A stretch of 50,689 nucleotides of DNA from Terasakiella pusilla DSM 6293 (GTDB lineage: Bacteria > Pseudomonadota > Alphaproteobacteria > Rhodospirillales > Terasakiellaceae): the NCBI RefSeq assembly GCF_000688235.1, contig NZ_JHYO01000029.1, positions 1 through 50,689 on the forward strand. Reading direction: 5' to 3'. Numbering within the stretch: position 1 is the first letter of the stretch; each line of letters begins with the position of its first letter. Below the pieces are notes generated by a model that saw only the letters and a program-made list of their open reading frames with translations, was not told where the DNA came from and did not search any database. Position numbers and translations under genes: made by a program. Positions 14,923-24,624 of this stretch are shown here, piece after piece.

Positions 14923-14951
14923 AAAAAAGAATAAGCTTAAGGATTCACATT

Positions 14952-16313
14952 ATGGCACAGACATGGACCCCCGACAGTTGGCGCGCAAAACCGATCCGTC
15001 AGGTCCCGACTTACCCGGACGCTGATAAGGTTAAACAGGTCGAAAAGACCCTTTCTACTTATCCGCCGCTGGTCTTTGCCGGTGAAGCCCGCCGCCTGAA
15101 AGCCGAACTGGCGAATGTCGCCATGGGGAAAGGTTTCCTGCTACAAGGCGGGGACTGTGCGGAATCTTTTGCTGAATTTAACCCCAACAACATCCGCGAC
15201 ACGTTCCGCGTCTTGTTGCAAATGGCTGTGGTGCTGACCTTCGGCGCGTCCTGCCCGATCGTTAAAGTCGGTCGTATGGCCGGCCAGTTCGCCAAGCCAC
15301 GCTCCAGTGATATGGAAACCAAAGACGGGATCAGCCTGCCAAGCTACCGCGGTGACGCGGTCAACGGGATGGAATTCACCGAAGAAGCCCGTATCCCGGA
15401 CCCGGAACGTCTGATCCAGATGTACAATCAGGCAGCCTCTACGCTCAATCTGATCCGTGCCCTTGCCCAAGGCGGTTATGCAAACCTGAACAAGGTACAC
15501 CGCTGGAACCTTGGTTTCGTCAACGGCACCGAAGAAGGTAACCGGTATCAGGACTTGTCCAACCGGATCTCCGATGCATTGGCGTTTATGGATGCGTGTG
15601 GCATCAACGGCGACACAACAGCCTCATTGCGTGAGACAGAATTCTACACGTCCCACGAAGCCTTGTTGTTGAACTACGAACAAGCCATGACCCGTGTGGA
15701 CAGCACACAGGATAACGAAGAATGGTACGACACATCCGCACACTTGGTGTGGATTGGCGAACGCACCCGCCTGCTGGACGAAGCCCACATCGAATATATG
15801 CGCGGCATTGCCAACCCGATCGGCTGTAAAGTCGGCCCGACCATGACACCGGACGAGCTGATTACCCTGATCGACACGCTGAACCCTAACAACGAAGCGG
15901 GCAAGCTGACGCTCATCACCCGCATGGGCGCAGATAACATCGAAAAAGGTCTTCAGCCACTGTTGGAACGCGTGAAAGCCGAAGGTCGCCACATCGTCTG
16001 GTCTTGCGATCCGATGCACGGCAACACAGTAACGGCAGAAGGCGGCTATAAAACCCGCCACTTCGACGCGGTCCTTGGGGAAGTGCGCGGCTTCTTTGCA
16101 GCTCATAAAGCGGCTGGCACCCATGCTGGTGGTGTTCACTTTGAAATGACAGGCCAAGACGTCACCGAATGTGTCGGCGGCACCTACGAAGTGAAAGAAG
16201 GTGAACTGGGTGATCGTTACCACACCCACTGTGATCCCCGCCTCAACGCCAACCAAGCCCTTGAAATGGCCTTCCTGTTGGCCGATGCCTTAAAAGCAGA
16301 GCGCGATATCTAA
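14952..16313 (+). CDS. class II 3-deoxy-7-phosphoheptulonate synthase (DAHP synthase)
   Basis: This enzyme condenses phosphoenolpyruvate with erythrose-4-phosphate, the first committed step of the shikimate pathway for aromatic amino acids. The 453-residue protein is a plant-type (class II) synthase: [15 protein letters not shown] at the N terminus, [15 protein letters not shown] with the metal-binding Cys, [15 protein letters not shown], and SCDPMHGNT and [15 protein letters not shown] towards the end. ATG 14952 follows AAGGA by a normal spacing. A structured leader precedes it and a strong terminator follows, so it is a single-gene unit. Confidence 0.95.
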   Translation: MAQTWTPDSWRAKPIRQVPTYPDADKVKQVEKTLSTYPPLVFAGEARRLKAELANVAMGKGFLLQGGDCAESFAEFNPNNIRDTFRVLLQMAVVLTFGASCPIVKVGRMAGQFAKPRSSDMETKDGISLPSYRGDAVNGMEFTEEARIPDPERLIQMYNQAASTLNLIRALAQGGYANLNKVHRWNLGFVNGTEEGNRYQDLSNRISDALAFMDACGINGDTTASLRETEFYTSHEALLLNYEQAMTRVDSTQDNEEWYDTSAHLVWIGERTRLLDEAHIEYMRGIANPIGCKVGPTMTPDELITLIDTLNPNNEAGKLTLITRMGADNIEKGLQPLLERVKAEGRHIVWSCDPMHGNTVTAEGGYKTRHFDAVLGEVRGFFAAHKAAGTHAGGVHFEMTGQDVTECVGGTYEVKEGELGDRYHTHCDPRLNANQALEMAFLLADALKAERDI

Positions 16314-16330
16314 ACAACGCTCAAACAACG

Positions 16331-16367
16331 AAAAGCCCCAGCGTGTAAAACGGTGGGGCTTTTTTTG
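16331..16367 (+). terminator. rho-independent terminator of the DAHP synthase gene
   Basis: AGCCCCA and TGGGGCT form the stem, with a loop of about 13 bases and a run of seven Ts. It starts about 20 bases after the stop codon. Confidence 0.9.
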
Positions 16368-16430
16368 TGTTTACAGGCGATAAAATACAATTTAAGGTTT
16401 TGCTTTATTTTCTATTTTTTTGAGTTTTCT

Positions 16431-17003
16431 ATGTATCGCCTCATACTTTCTGCTTTCCTCCTGCTTTTTCTCAGCGCCTGCGCGACCGATAAAGACGGCT
16501 CCCGCACCACAACAGGGCAATATTTAGGCCAAGCGGAATGGCAGGAAATTGATATTTCAGAAAGTAAGCTCTCAGCCAACAAACGGGTGAGGCAAGCGGT
16601 TAAGAAAGTCTACACCAAATCACTCCCCAATCGCCGGCAAGAGCGCGTCATTTTTAACGGTGGCGGCTACGCTCTGTTGGAATGGATGTATCGAGGCGGT
16701 TTTCGGATGCCACCTTCCAATCCTGATTTTATCAAACTCTTTGCAGGCACAAACCTGAGAGGCACACCAATCACCGCCAATGAACTTGCTGTTCAATCTG
16801 AAGGCGCGATAAAATATAGTTTCCTTACCCGCGGCACGAGACACTGTATCAGCTTCGTTAAGGCCCTCGGGCGTACTCTTGAACTGCGTGGCGGCATCGG
16901 CCGCGAAGCCTATGTCCGTGGGCTTGACTGTTCTGCCCCCGATGACACCAGCTATAAGACTGACATTCTCGCCATGCTCGCTAGCGTTACGTTTGAACGA
17001 TAG
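16431..17003 (+). CDS. putative lipoprotein of unknown function
   Basis: The start is placed at ATG 16431 because MYRLILSAFLLLFLSAC is a textbook lipoprotein signal peptide with lipobox LSAC and the lipid-modified Cys at position 17. The earlier ATG at 16353 lies inside the upstream terminator. The mature part, about 174 residues, has no recognised domain. The segment NPDFIKLFAGTNLRGTPITANE and two cysteines (HCISF and LDCSAP) are the most distinctive parts. It should be anchored in the inner or outer membrane facing the periplasm. Confidence 0.72.
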   Translation: MYRLILSAFLLLFLSACATDKDGSRTTTGQYLGQAEWQEIDISESKLSANKRVRQAVKKVYTKSLPNRRQERVIFNGGGYALLEWMYRGGFRMPPSNPDFIKLFAGTNLRGTPITANELAVQSEGAIKYSFLTRGTRHCISFVKALGRTLELRGGIGREAYVRGLDCSAPDDTSYKTDILAMLASVTFER

Positions 17004-17005
17004 AG

Positions 17006-18463
17006 TTAAAACACATCACCAGTAACTTCCGCCTTGAGACGTTTTCGAAAGGCCTCCACATGGCGCAAAGCGCGCAGCAACGTTTCCTTTTCCTGCCGGC
17101 TTAACGTTTTCGGATCAATAAAACGGGTGACGGGGGCATTGCTTTTAAAAGCTTCAATCTGACGTTTTAGCAGGATCTTGGTCAGAAAATTAAAGGCAAA
17201 AACCAGATACTCCTGTTCCGTATCGCTCACCTTACGGGCTTTGTGTAAACGTTCCACCCGTTCCAACGTGCCTGTACTCTCAATCCCGCTTTTAAGACTA
17301 AGCAACCTTACCGCCTCGACCAATGGCAGGGTGGCCCGATATTTCACATCAAACAGGCCGGCGTTATCGCCCGTTTCTTCTAATCCCAAGCGTCCGAAGA
17401 TATTAATCCCGACCGTGTGATCCGCTTGCAGGCTATACATTTCCTGTAAAAAGAAATGGTTTTTCTTCACCGCATCCACCAACGTATAGCGCAACTCGTC
17501 CGCTAGGGAGGTTTGTCCATAGACGGGCTGGAAATCAAAAAAGATATCCGCCAGACGCAAGGCGATGCTGTTACGCTTTTTCCCCCACAGGCCGACCTGC
17601 TGACGCCATTGACTGATGGATTTTCGCCATAACGGATTGGTTGCCATCACATATCCCGTACAATAGGGAAAGCCGACCTCATCCAGATCTCGGCACATAC
17701 GGCTTGCCAACTCGCGAAAGTACTCGTCCACTTTGTTGTGATCTTCGTCGGGATAATCCTGCAAAATAAAACCGTTATCCTGATCGGGGAACAGATAATT
17801 CTCCCCCCGCCCGGCAGACCCCATCACGATCGCACAAAAATCCACAGGTGGGCGGCCCCACCCTTCCGCCTCCATATGGCAGACATTGTCATGGATGATA
17901 CGGCTATAAATATCCTTGTTAATGTGGGTCAGTAGCTGTTGCACGATGCTCGCGGGTTGATGATCTTCAAACATATCGTGCGCCAGATCCACTTGTGCCG
18001 CCTTCACCCCGCGCAGGCTCTCCACATCCCCTTCACCGCTTAATCGGTCAATCTGTTGCATCAAATCCGTGGCCGCAATCTCAACCGCATCCTGCAAATA
18101 CACCATCCCCACGGGCTTCATGGCCGTATCCACGACCACCAATTCGCTGACCCCATAGCGGCGCATACGACCGATAGCATGATAAAGATATTCATCGGCG
18201 CGCATGGTCTGGACGCGATCATCCATGACCGTATCAATCAAGGCTTGGGGCGCGACCTTAAACACCACTTTGGACAATATATCTTGCTGCCGCAAAATCC
18301 CCGCCAGCTTGCCATGACCATCCACCACCACACAGGCTTTCGCCCCGGTTTCCACCATGCGGGAGATCGCGGTTTCACAGAAGGTGCCGACTTCCACGCA
18401 CACTTTTGCTGTGTGCATAAAATCAATCACGCGTTTTGCAAAAATTTTCGTTTGTTTATGCAT
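17006..18463 (-). CDS. CBS-domain / DUF294 nucleotidyltransferase-like signalling protein
   Basis: The protein has about 485 residues from ATG 18463; a GTG at 18472 would add three. Two CBS motifs (about 15-130: ACVVVDGHGKLAGILRQQDIL and ELVVVDTAMKPVGMVYL) precede a DUF294 nucleotidyltransferase-like domain with GSAGRGENYLFPDQDNGFI (GS-x(n)-DxD pattern, about 220-240). A C-terminal DUF294_C helical domain follows. CBS pairs bind adenosine nucleotides. These proteins are commonly encoded beside sodium/solute symporters, as here with the divergent gene at 18673, and probably regulate uptake or its downstream metabolism. That role is inference from context. Confidence 0.85.
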   Translation of the reverse strand: MHKQTKIFAKRVIDFMHTAKVCVEVGTFCETAISRMVETGAKACVVVDGHGKLAGILRQQDILSKVVFKVAPQALIDTVMDDRVQTMRADEYLYHAIGRMRRYGVSELVVVDTAMKPVGMVYLQDAVEIAATDLMQQIDRLSGEGDVESLRGVKAAQVDLAHDMFEDHQPASIVQQLLTHINKDIYSRIIHDNVCHMEAEGWGRPPVDFCAIVMGSAGRGENYLFPDQDNGFILQDYPDEDHNKVDEYFRELASRMCRDLDEVGFPYCTGYVMATNPLWRKSISQWRQQVGLWGKKRNSIALRLADIFFDFQPVYGQTSLADELRYTLVDAVKKNHFFLQEMYSLQADHTVGINIFGRLGLEETGDNAGLFDVKYRATLPLVEAVRLLSLKSGIESTGTLERVERLHKARKVSDTEQEYLVFAFNFLTKILLKRQIEAFKSNAPVTRFIDPKTLSRQEKETLLRALRHVEAFRKRLKAEVTGDVF

Positions 18464-18672
18464 GGTTATCACCTATTCCCTGTTTCCATATTGCCCGCCC
18501 GTGTGGAAAAAACAAGAAAAAAGCCGTCATCTGCAAGGATAAGTTTTGTTGCAATCTTTTTCACATTGCGCAACAATTCGCCCCAAAGATATCACCAAAA
18601 ACATAAAAACGGTGAACAGGGACTTTCAAAAATAAAACACGATAAAGTCCTGAAAAATGGGAGATAAAGGTT

Positions 18673-20640
18673 TTGAACGAGAAGCTATTGTGGCTGCTGG
18701 GTTTTGTCGCAGCCTATTGGGCTTACTGCCTTTACTTGGGGGTACGTGGCGCACGACTGGCCCGCACAGCCAGTGACTATTTTATCGCCGGGCGCAGCCT
18801 GCCCGTCTGGGTATTTGTGCTTGCGGCCACGGCCATTTCCTTTTCCGGCTGGACCTTTTTAGGCCATCCCGCGATGATCTATCGTGATGGTTTCCCTTAC
18901 GCTTATGTCTCGTTTTTCACCATCTTGATCCCGCTCACCGGCATCATTTTCCTGAAGCGGCAATGGATGCTGGGCAAGCGCTATGGCTATGTCACCCCCG
19001 GCGAAATGCTGAGCGATTATTACCGCTGTGACACCGTGCGCACCCTGACTGTGGTGATTGCTGTCCTCTTTACCGTGCCTTTTATCGGGGTGCAACTGGG
19101 CGCGGCGGGCTATCTGTTTAATGTGCTTAGTGACGGCTTGATCAGTTCCACCGCAGGCACCTTGCTGCTGGCCTGTGCCGTCTTTCTGTATGTGGTCTAC
19201 GGCGGGATGCGCGCGGTTGCCTATGCCGACAGCGTGCAATGTATCCTGCTTGCCCTTGGGGTGATTTTAACGGGCGGCATTGCGCTACATGCCATTGGCG
19301 GCATTGACGTGCTGCTCACAGGGCTGGAGCGCATGGGCGCATCCGAATTTGGCTTATGGGGGACAACCCGCGGCGCAGGGGGCGGAGATTACAACGCCTA
19401 CCTGGCCGTCCCCGGTATTGCCCAACCCGTCAGTGGCGTCAGCGAAACCGTTTCAACGGGCGGACCATGGACAGGGATGATGATCCTGACCTTCCTTCTG
19501 GCCCTAATGGGAGTTCAGGCCTCCCCCGCCTTTTCCATGTGGAGCTTCGGGAATAATTCCCCAAAACCGTTTGCCCCGCAGCAAGTCTGGGTCTCCGGTC
19601 TAATCCTTGGCGGCTTGCTGTTTGTCATCTCCACCGCCCAAGGGATGAGCACTCATATGTTGGGGGCCACCCCCTCTTTGGCAGGCAGTGGCGTTCCGGT
19701 TAACTGGAAACTCCCGACGGAGATTTCAGACGTTCCCGATACCTTGGTCCCTTACATTTTAACCATGGTGCAGGAAAAAATGCCGTGGCTGACCGCCTTC
19801 CTTGGGGTCTGCGCGCTTGCCGGGATGCAATCCGCCGGCGCGGCCTATATGTCAACGGCTGGTGCCATGCTGACCCGCGATATTTACAAACATCAGATCC
19901 AGCCCCAGGCCGGACATAGTATCCAGAAATTTTTTGCCCGGGTTTGCGTCTTCTTTATCCTGCTGGCCGCACTGGTTGTTGCGCTTGTCAACAAAGACGC
20001 GCTTGTGCTTTTGGGCGGGATGGCCGTGGCCTTTGGCTTGCAAATGTGGCCTGCCCTGTTGGGAATCTGTTGGATCAAATGGTTTACGGCAAAAGGGATT
20101 GTATGGGGCATGGTCGCCGGGATCTTTGGCGTCTTTTTAACCGATAATGCAGGCATTACTGTCCTTCACATGATCGGCATCGACCTGTGGGATCGCTGGC
20201 CTTTAACCATCCATAGTGGCGGCTGGGGGATTGCCTTTAACCTGCTGGTCTGCGTTAGTATATCTGCCCTGACGCAAGAGCGCGAACAGGTCAATGACGC
20301 CCATAAACAAAGCTTCCATAGCTTCCTGAAAGAACATGCCGCCCTGACGCCTAACAAACGGCGCATGATCCCCTTTGCCTGGGGGGCGACCCTTGTATGG
20401 ATTTTCTTCGCCGTCGGTCCGGGTGTGGTGGTCGGGAACGATATTTTCGGTGCGCCGAACGCAGGACGGGACGGCTGGCTGTTTGGCATCCCATCAATCT
20501 GGGCATGGCAAATCGCCTTCTGGCTGTTGGGCGTCGCTTTGCTGTGGTTCCTCGCCTATTTTATGGAGATGTCCACCGTGCCGGAACAGGAGATTGAGGC
20601 CCTGAGCGATGATATCGCAGACCCCGGCCTTGGCTCCTAA
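18673..20640 (+). CDS. sodium:solute symporter (SSF family)
   Basis: This 655-residue inner-membrane protein has about 13 hydrophobic segments. The SSF signature starts at SDYFIAGRSLPVWVFVLAATAISFSGWTF, and TLLLACAVFLYVVYGGMRAVAYAD follows later. It would import an organic acid or related solute with sodium. The substrate is not deducible, though pairing with a divergent CBS/DUF294 gene is typical of monocarboxylate-type transporters. The start is a TTG (18673) preceded by AGATAAAGG. It is longer than typical SSF proteins because of extra loop sequence around residues 215-265 and a soluble tail. Confidence 0.88.
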   Translation: MNEKLLWLLGFVAAYWAYCLYLGVRGARLARTASDYFIAGRSLPVWVFVLAATAISFSGWTFLGHPAMIYRDGFPYAYVSFFTILIPLTGIIFLKRQWMLGKRYGYVTPGEMLSDYYRCDTVRTLTVVIAVLFTVPFIGVQLGAAGYLFNVLSDGLISSTAGTLLLACAVFLYVVYGGMRAVAYADSVQCILLALGVILTGGIALHAIGGIDVLLTGLERMGASEFGLWGTTRGAGGGDYNAYLAVPGIAQPVSGVSETVSTGGPWTGMMILTFLLALMGVQASPAFSMWSFGNNSPKPFAPQQVWVSGLILGGLLFVISTAQGMSTHMLGATPSLAGSGVPVNWKLPTEISDVPDTLVPYILTMVQEKMPWLTAFLGVCALAGMQSAGAAYMSTAGAMLTRDIYKHQIQPQAGHSIQKFFARVCVFFILLAALVVALVNKDALVLLGGMAVAFGLQMWPALLGICWIKWFTAKGIVWGMVAGIFGVFLTDNAGITVLHMIGIDLWDRWPLTIHSGGWGIAFNLLVCVSISALTQEREQVNDAHKQSFHSFLKEHAALTPNKRRMIPFAWGATLVWIFFAVGPGVVVGNDIFGAPNAGRDGWLFGIPSIWAWQIAFWLLGVALLWFLAYFMEMSTVPEQEIEALSDDIADPGLGS

Positions 20641-20646
20641 GCGGCA

Positions 20647-21534
20647 CTATTCCAACGCAATCGGTTTGGACTTTTTCGCCAAGCGGGCTTCGCGGTGCGT
20701 GATGTACAGGGTGGAGGCAAAAATGATACAAGCCCCACCCCACGTCCACATATCCACCGTTTCGGCAAAAAACACATAGCCGATCAAGGATGCAAAGATC
20801 ATGTTGGTAAAGCTAAACGGCATACTGACAGAGGCATCTGCCACCCGCATGGCACGGGCCATCGCCAATTGCCCACTGGAAGCCAAGACCCCCATAGACA
20901 CCAGCCAGAAATAATGTTCAGGCTTGGGCCAGACCCAGACAGGTGCCGCCCAGATCAGGGAAAGCGGGCTCATAAACAATCCCATATAAAAGACAATCGC
21001 GGTCGGATGTTCCGTGCGCGACAGGGCCTTAACCGTCAACAGGGCACAGGCAATAAAAAAGGACGACGCTAACACGATCAACGATCCGGTTTGCAGCTCC
21101 TGAAAGCCCGGACGCACGATCACCAACGCCCCGATAAAGCCCACCAGCAAGGCCATCCAGCGATGGATCCGCACCACTTCCCCCAAGACCAGCGCCGCCC
21201 CCATGGTGGTAAACAACGGCACAGTAAAGCTCAAGGCCGTGGCTTCGGACAAGGGCAACAGGGTCACCCCCGTAAACCAGCATGACATCGCCGCTGTCCC
21301 GAACAAAGCACGCAGCCCATGCAATTTAAGCCGCGAACTTTTTAGCGTCGCAATCCCGCCCATAGCCACAAAAGGCAACATGAACAGAAAGCCGAAAAAG
21401 TTCCGGAAAAACGCCATTTCCAGCGCCGGAATTTCAGGGGACAAATAGCGAATCATGCCGGACAAGCTCGCCATGGTCGCACAAAAAACCACCATCCATA
21501 GGGCGGCACGTGTTGTCGGTGATAAGGTATCCAT
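20647..21534 (-). CDS. DMT-superfamily permease (EamA domains)
   Basis: This 295-residue inner-membrane protein has about ten transmembrane helices in two EamA repeats (about 10-140 and 155-285). The second ends in FASLIGYVFFAETVDMWTWGGACIIFASTLYITHRE, the typical repeat end. Members export amino acids or other metabolites, and substrate cannot be inferred. It is convergent with the symporter gene, leaving 6 bp between the stops. Confidence 0.88.
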   Translation of the reverse strand: MDTLSPTTRAALWMVVFCATMASLSGMIRYLSPEIPALEMAFFRNFFGFLFMLPFVAMGGIATLKSSRLKLHGLRALFGTAAMSCWFTGVTLLPLSEATALSFTVPLFTTMGAALVLGEVVRIHRWMALLVGFIGALVIVRPGFQELQTGSLIVLASSFFIACALLTVKALSRTEHPTAIVFYMGLFMSPLSLIWAAPVWVWPKPEHYFWLVSMGVLASSGQLAMARAMRVADASVSMPFSFTNMIFASLIGYVFFAETVDMWTWGGACIIFASTLYITHREARLAKKSKPIALE

Positions 21535-21609
21535 ATATGCTATGTATATCGGAAACGGGACTTTAGCCAGTTCTCTTTAATAATTCTTCTTTATGGATAT
21601 TTACGGATT

Positions 21610-21900
21610 ATGCAATTTCTCATCATCGCCAAAGACGGCACCGACCCGGATGCACTTAATCGCCGCCTTGCCGCGCGTCCTGCGCATTTTGAACGGGCCC
21701 GCAAAGCCAAAAAAGACGGCGAATTACTCATCGGCGGTGCGATACTGGACGACCATAACCAGATGATCGGCTCCAGCCTGTATGTGGAAGTTGAAGACCG
21801 CGCTGCCCTCGACAAATGGCTTGCGGATGACCCTTATACCAAAGGCAATGTCTGGCAGGACTTTGAAATCCACGTCATGAAAGTTGCCGATCTGGATTAA
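21610..21900 (+). CDS. YciI-family protein
   Basis: This 96-residue small cytoplasmic protein has the ferredoxin-like YciI/YCII fold. It starts MQFLIIAKDGTD, carries the conserved RPAHFERAR and GGAILDDHNQMIGSS segments, and ends with the DDPYTKGNVWQDFEIH motif (the D-P-Y/F element near the proposed active site). Biochemical function is not established for most members. Its 3' end overlaps the convergent NRDE gene by 4 bp. Confidence 0.88.
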   Translation: MQFLIIAKDGTDPDALNRRLAARPAHFERARKAKKDGELLIGGAILDDHNQMIGSSLYVEVEDRAALDKWLADDPYTKGNVWQDFEIHVMKVADLD

Positions 21901-22640
21901 TCGAGATCAATCTCATAAAACGGTTTTTCCCCCGGCTTACCTTCACAATATTTCCAGATATTCTTGCGTGATTTGTCCCACGGTTTGGAAAGGGCAATCA
22001 GACTGGACGAGACGGTTTCAAACCCCATGTCGGTTTCAATCTGCATGGCCCCGCGCGCATCGGTCAGGCTTTTGCGGCTACTCATCAGCGCTGTCCACGC
22101 CATCCAGTCATCCTGATCGGGTTCAGGGGCAGGCGCGCTTCTAAAACGTGGGAGATGCAGCTTGACCCGATCCGAGGTGGTATCGTTTAAATCGCGTGCA
22201 GATAGCATGGAAAGCCCGTCGCCAATTTCACTGACCTGAATGGCAACCCCGTCATTTTTGACCCACCATGCATTCGCGTGATCAGCAACAATCAGGTTAA
22301 ACGGACGATACGCTTCGGGGTTTAGATCCTCAAACGCATCGGCCGCCATTTCCGCTTCGGCATGATCCAGTGCTTCTAGCGGCAATTCACCACGACTGCG
22401 ATAGTCAGGATGGCTCCCAAGTGTCCCTACACGATTTAAGACACAAGCGACCAGCCCGTCGTCGTTCATGCCCAGCCATGTGCCACCGGCCAATTCATCC
22501 ATTCCGGCTATCACCTCGGGTCGATCCGGCCAATGACGCATCGGCGACACAGCGTGCCGATCCTTCATTTCGTCACGGTTTGCCGCCAATAACAGGGGCC
22601 AATCATGGTCAGGGCGGCGCAAGATAACGACGGTACACAT
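21897..22640 (-). CDS. NRDE (TANGO2-like) family protein
   Basis: This 247-residue protein begins MCTVVILRR, with Cys2 as in Ntn-hydrolase-like folds, and carries the family-naming motif AANRDE at about residue 20. WLGMNDDGLVACVLNR follows. NRDE/TANGO2 proteins are widespread; the eukaryotic homologue affects lipid and haem homeostasis, and the bacterial role is unclear. It stands alone. Confidence 0.88.
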   Translation of the reverse strand: MCTVVILRRPDHDWPLLLAANRDEMKDRHAVSPMRHWPDRPEVIAGMDELAGGTWLGMNDDGLVACVLNRVGTLGSHPDYRSRGELPLEALDHAEAEMAADAFEDLNPEAYRPFNLIVADHANAWWVKNDGVAIQVSEIGDGLSMLSARDLNDTTSDRVKLHLPRFRSAPAPEPDQDDWMAWTALMSSRKSLTDARGAMQIETDMGFETVSSSLIALSKPWDKSRKNIWKYCEGKPGEKPFYEIDLD

Positions 22641-22764
22641 TTGTTTTGGTCTTTCCTTAAATTTCCCTTCCTTTATCGCATATATTCTTGTGTTGACCAG
22701 CCCAAAGCGTATAATTTTTAGAGAAAATAAAACTTAATTGGGTTCATAAACAGGGAACAAAACC

Positions 22765-23130
22765 ATGTCAGATATTGCCCGTACCATCCGCGAGAGAGAA
22801 CAAGCCTTCGAAGCTCAATTTAAATTGAGTGAAGAACAAAACTTCAAACTGCGCGCGCGTCATGACCGGTTCTTTGGCCACTGGGTCGCCCATCAAATGG
22901 GGCTCACCGGACAAGCCGCAGAGGCGTACGCCATCGAAGCAGCCCAGATCGATCTGGAAGCCGCAGGGGACGAAAACCTGATCACCAAAGTCACAACCGA
23001 CCTTCAGGGCGCAGGCCACAGCTTCACAAATGAAGACCTCCTTGCGGCGCTCACAGATGCGCTTCTTCAGGCACAGCAATCCTTGCGGGACGAATATCCC
23101 GATGCCCTTGGCAACGACCATCACCTTTAA
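22765..23130 (+). CDS. DUF1476 family, zeta-type F1-ATPase inhibitor
   Basis: In alphaproteobacteria DUF1476 proteins (zeta subunit) bind F1-ATPase and block ATP hydrolysis. This 121-residue protein starts with an N-terminal inhibitory segment (IREREQAFEAQFKLSEEQNFKLRARHDRFFGHWVAHQMGL). A helical core with acidic residues follows: YAIEAAQIDLEAAGDENLITKV. It is slightly longer than usual at the C terminus. The family is nearly restricted to alphaproteobacteria and supports the taxonomic call. Confidence 0.92.
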   Translation: MSDIARTIREREQAFEAQFKLSEEQNFKLRARHDRFFGHWVAHQMGLTGQAAEAYAIEAAQIDLEAAGDENLITKVTTDLQGAGHSFTNEDLLAALTDALLQAQQSLRDEYPDALGNDHHL

Positions 23131-23205
23131 ACGGTTTCACATTGCGTAAAGTCTCTTGCCCTCTATATTTGGCAGGAGACTTTTTTGCATTTAAGGACAA
23201 GCATA

Positions 23206-24477
23206 ATGACCACCCCCAGCTGGCTCACCGATGGCCTTCCCCATATCTGGCTCCCCTACAGCCAAATGAAAACAGCCCCCGCCCCCCTGCCTGCCATCGC
23301 CACAGACGGCTGCACGATCACCTTGGCAGACGGACAAAAACTGGTAGACGGGATTGCATCTTGGTGGACGGCCTGTCACGGCTATAAACATCCTCATGTC
23401 ATCGAAGCGATGAAAAACCAGCTGGATGTCATGCCCCACGTCATGTTTGGCGGATTAAACCACGAACCGGCCTTAAAACTGGCAAAACGCCTTGCCACGC
23501 TGCTGCCCGGCGATCTTAATCGGGTGTTTTTTGTGGAATCCGGCTCTGTTTCCGTCGAAGTCTCCATGAAAATGTGTATCCAGTACTGGATCAACAAAGG
23601 CCATAAAGGTCATTCCAAATTCGTTTCCTTTAAGGACGGCTATCACGGCGACACCTTGGGCTGCATGTCCATCGCAGACCCGGAAGAAGGCATGCACCAT
23701 GTCTTTACAGATGTTCTGTTTGAACAATTCGTTGTCGATGTCCCCAGAACGGAAGAACAGCTCAAAGAATTCGACGCCTTTTTAGCACAGCATAAAGACG
23801 AGATCGCAGGCGTCATTACTGAGCCACTCGTCCAAGGGGCAGGCGGCATGAAAATGTTTAGCCCCGCCGTCCTGAAAAACATGTGTGAGATCACGCAAAA
23901 GCACGGCCTGTTGTTTGTTGTTGACGAGATTTTCACGGGCTTCGGGCGTACCGGCACCATGTTCGCCATTGAACAGGCCGAGATCGTCCCCGACATTGTT
24001 TGCCTGTCCAAAGCCCTGAGCGCGGGTGTCACCCCACTTGCCTGTGCCATTGCCCGCGATCATATCTTTGAGGCTTTTTTAAGCGACAGCTTTGACGATG
24101 CCTTGCAACATGGTCCAACCTTTATGGCCCATCCGGTTGCCTGTGCCGCAGCAAACGCCAGCCTTGATCTGTTTGAAACAGAACCAAGACTTGAACAGGT
24201 CCAGCATATCCATGAAAAGCTGCAATCGGCCCTGACACCGTTAAAAGACATCAAGGGTGTTAAGGATGTCCGTATCCTGGGGGCTATTGGCGTAGTGCAG
24301 GTAGATGACCTCAAAGACAGCAATTGGTTGAAAAAGCGCTTTATTGAAGAAGGCGTCTGGCTGCGCCCGTTCCGCGACATCATCTATCTCACCCCCGCGT
24401 TTACCATCACCGATGGGGAATTGGATAAACTCACCGACACCATAAAACGGGTCCTAACCGAATGGGCGACGATCTAA
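23206..24477 (+). CDS. bioA: adenosylmethionine--8-amino-7-oxononanoate aminotransferase
   Basis: BioA is the PLP-dependent enzyme of biotin synthesis that converts KAPA to DAPA using S-adenosylmethionine as amino donor. Of about 423 residues, IWLPYSQMKTAP near the N terminus and DGIASWWTACHGYKHPHV are BioA hallmarks. VVDEIFTGFGRTG holds the PLP aspartate and CLSKALSAG the Schiff-base lysine. ATG 23206 is preceded by AAGGA; an upstream start at 23185 lacks one. No other bio gene is nearby, so it is separate from the rest of the pathway. Confidence 0.93.
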   Translation: MTTPSWLTDGLPHIWLPYSQMKTAPAPLPAIATDGCTITLADGQKLVDGIASWWTACHGYKHPHVIEAMKNQLDVMPHVMFGGLNHEPALKLAKRLATLLPGDLNRVFFVESGSVSVEVSMKMCIQYWINKGHKGHSKFVSFKDGYHGDTLGCMSIADPEEGMHHVFTDVLFEQFVVDVPRTEEQLKEFDAFLAQHKDEIAGVITEPLVQGAGGMKMFSPAVLKNMCEITQKHGLLFVVDEIFTGFGRTGTMFAIEQAEIVPDIVCLSKALSAGVTPLACAIARDHIFEAFLSDSFDDALQHGPTFMAHPVACAAANASLDLFETEPRLEQVQHIHEKLQSALTPLKDIKGVKDVRILGAIGVVQVDDLKDSNWLKKRFIEEGVWLRPFRDIIYLTPAFTITDGELDKLTDTIKRVLTEWATI

Positions 24478-24487
24478 CCTTGCGATC

Positions 24488-24523
24488 AAAAGGGAATCTG
24501 GGACAAGCCGGTTCCCTTTTTTT
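24488..24523 (+). terminator. rho-independent terminator after bioA
   Basis: AAAAGGGAA (24488-24496) pairs with TTCCCTTTT (24512-24520) and continues into a run of Ts, starting 10 bases after the stop codon. Confidence 0.88.
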
Positions 24524-24624
24524 ATGCTTTAACACCCAGATTTCCTTGAGATCTTAATCACTTTTTAAACCTTAAGGCCTATCATTTCGAAGAATAGGAA
24601 TCTGAATCATCTTAAGGTAATTTT

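Noticed and set aside
15624-16256. 210-codon minus-strand frame
   Set aside because: It is antisense to the class II DAHP synthase, whose catalytic motifs are intact.
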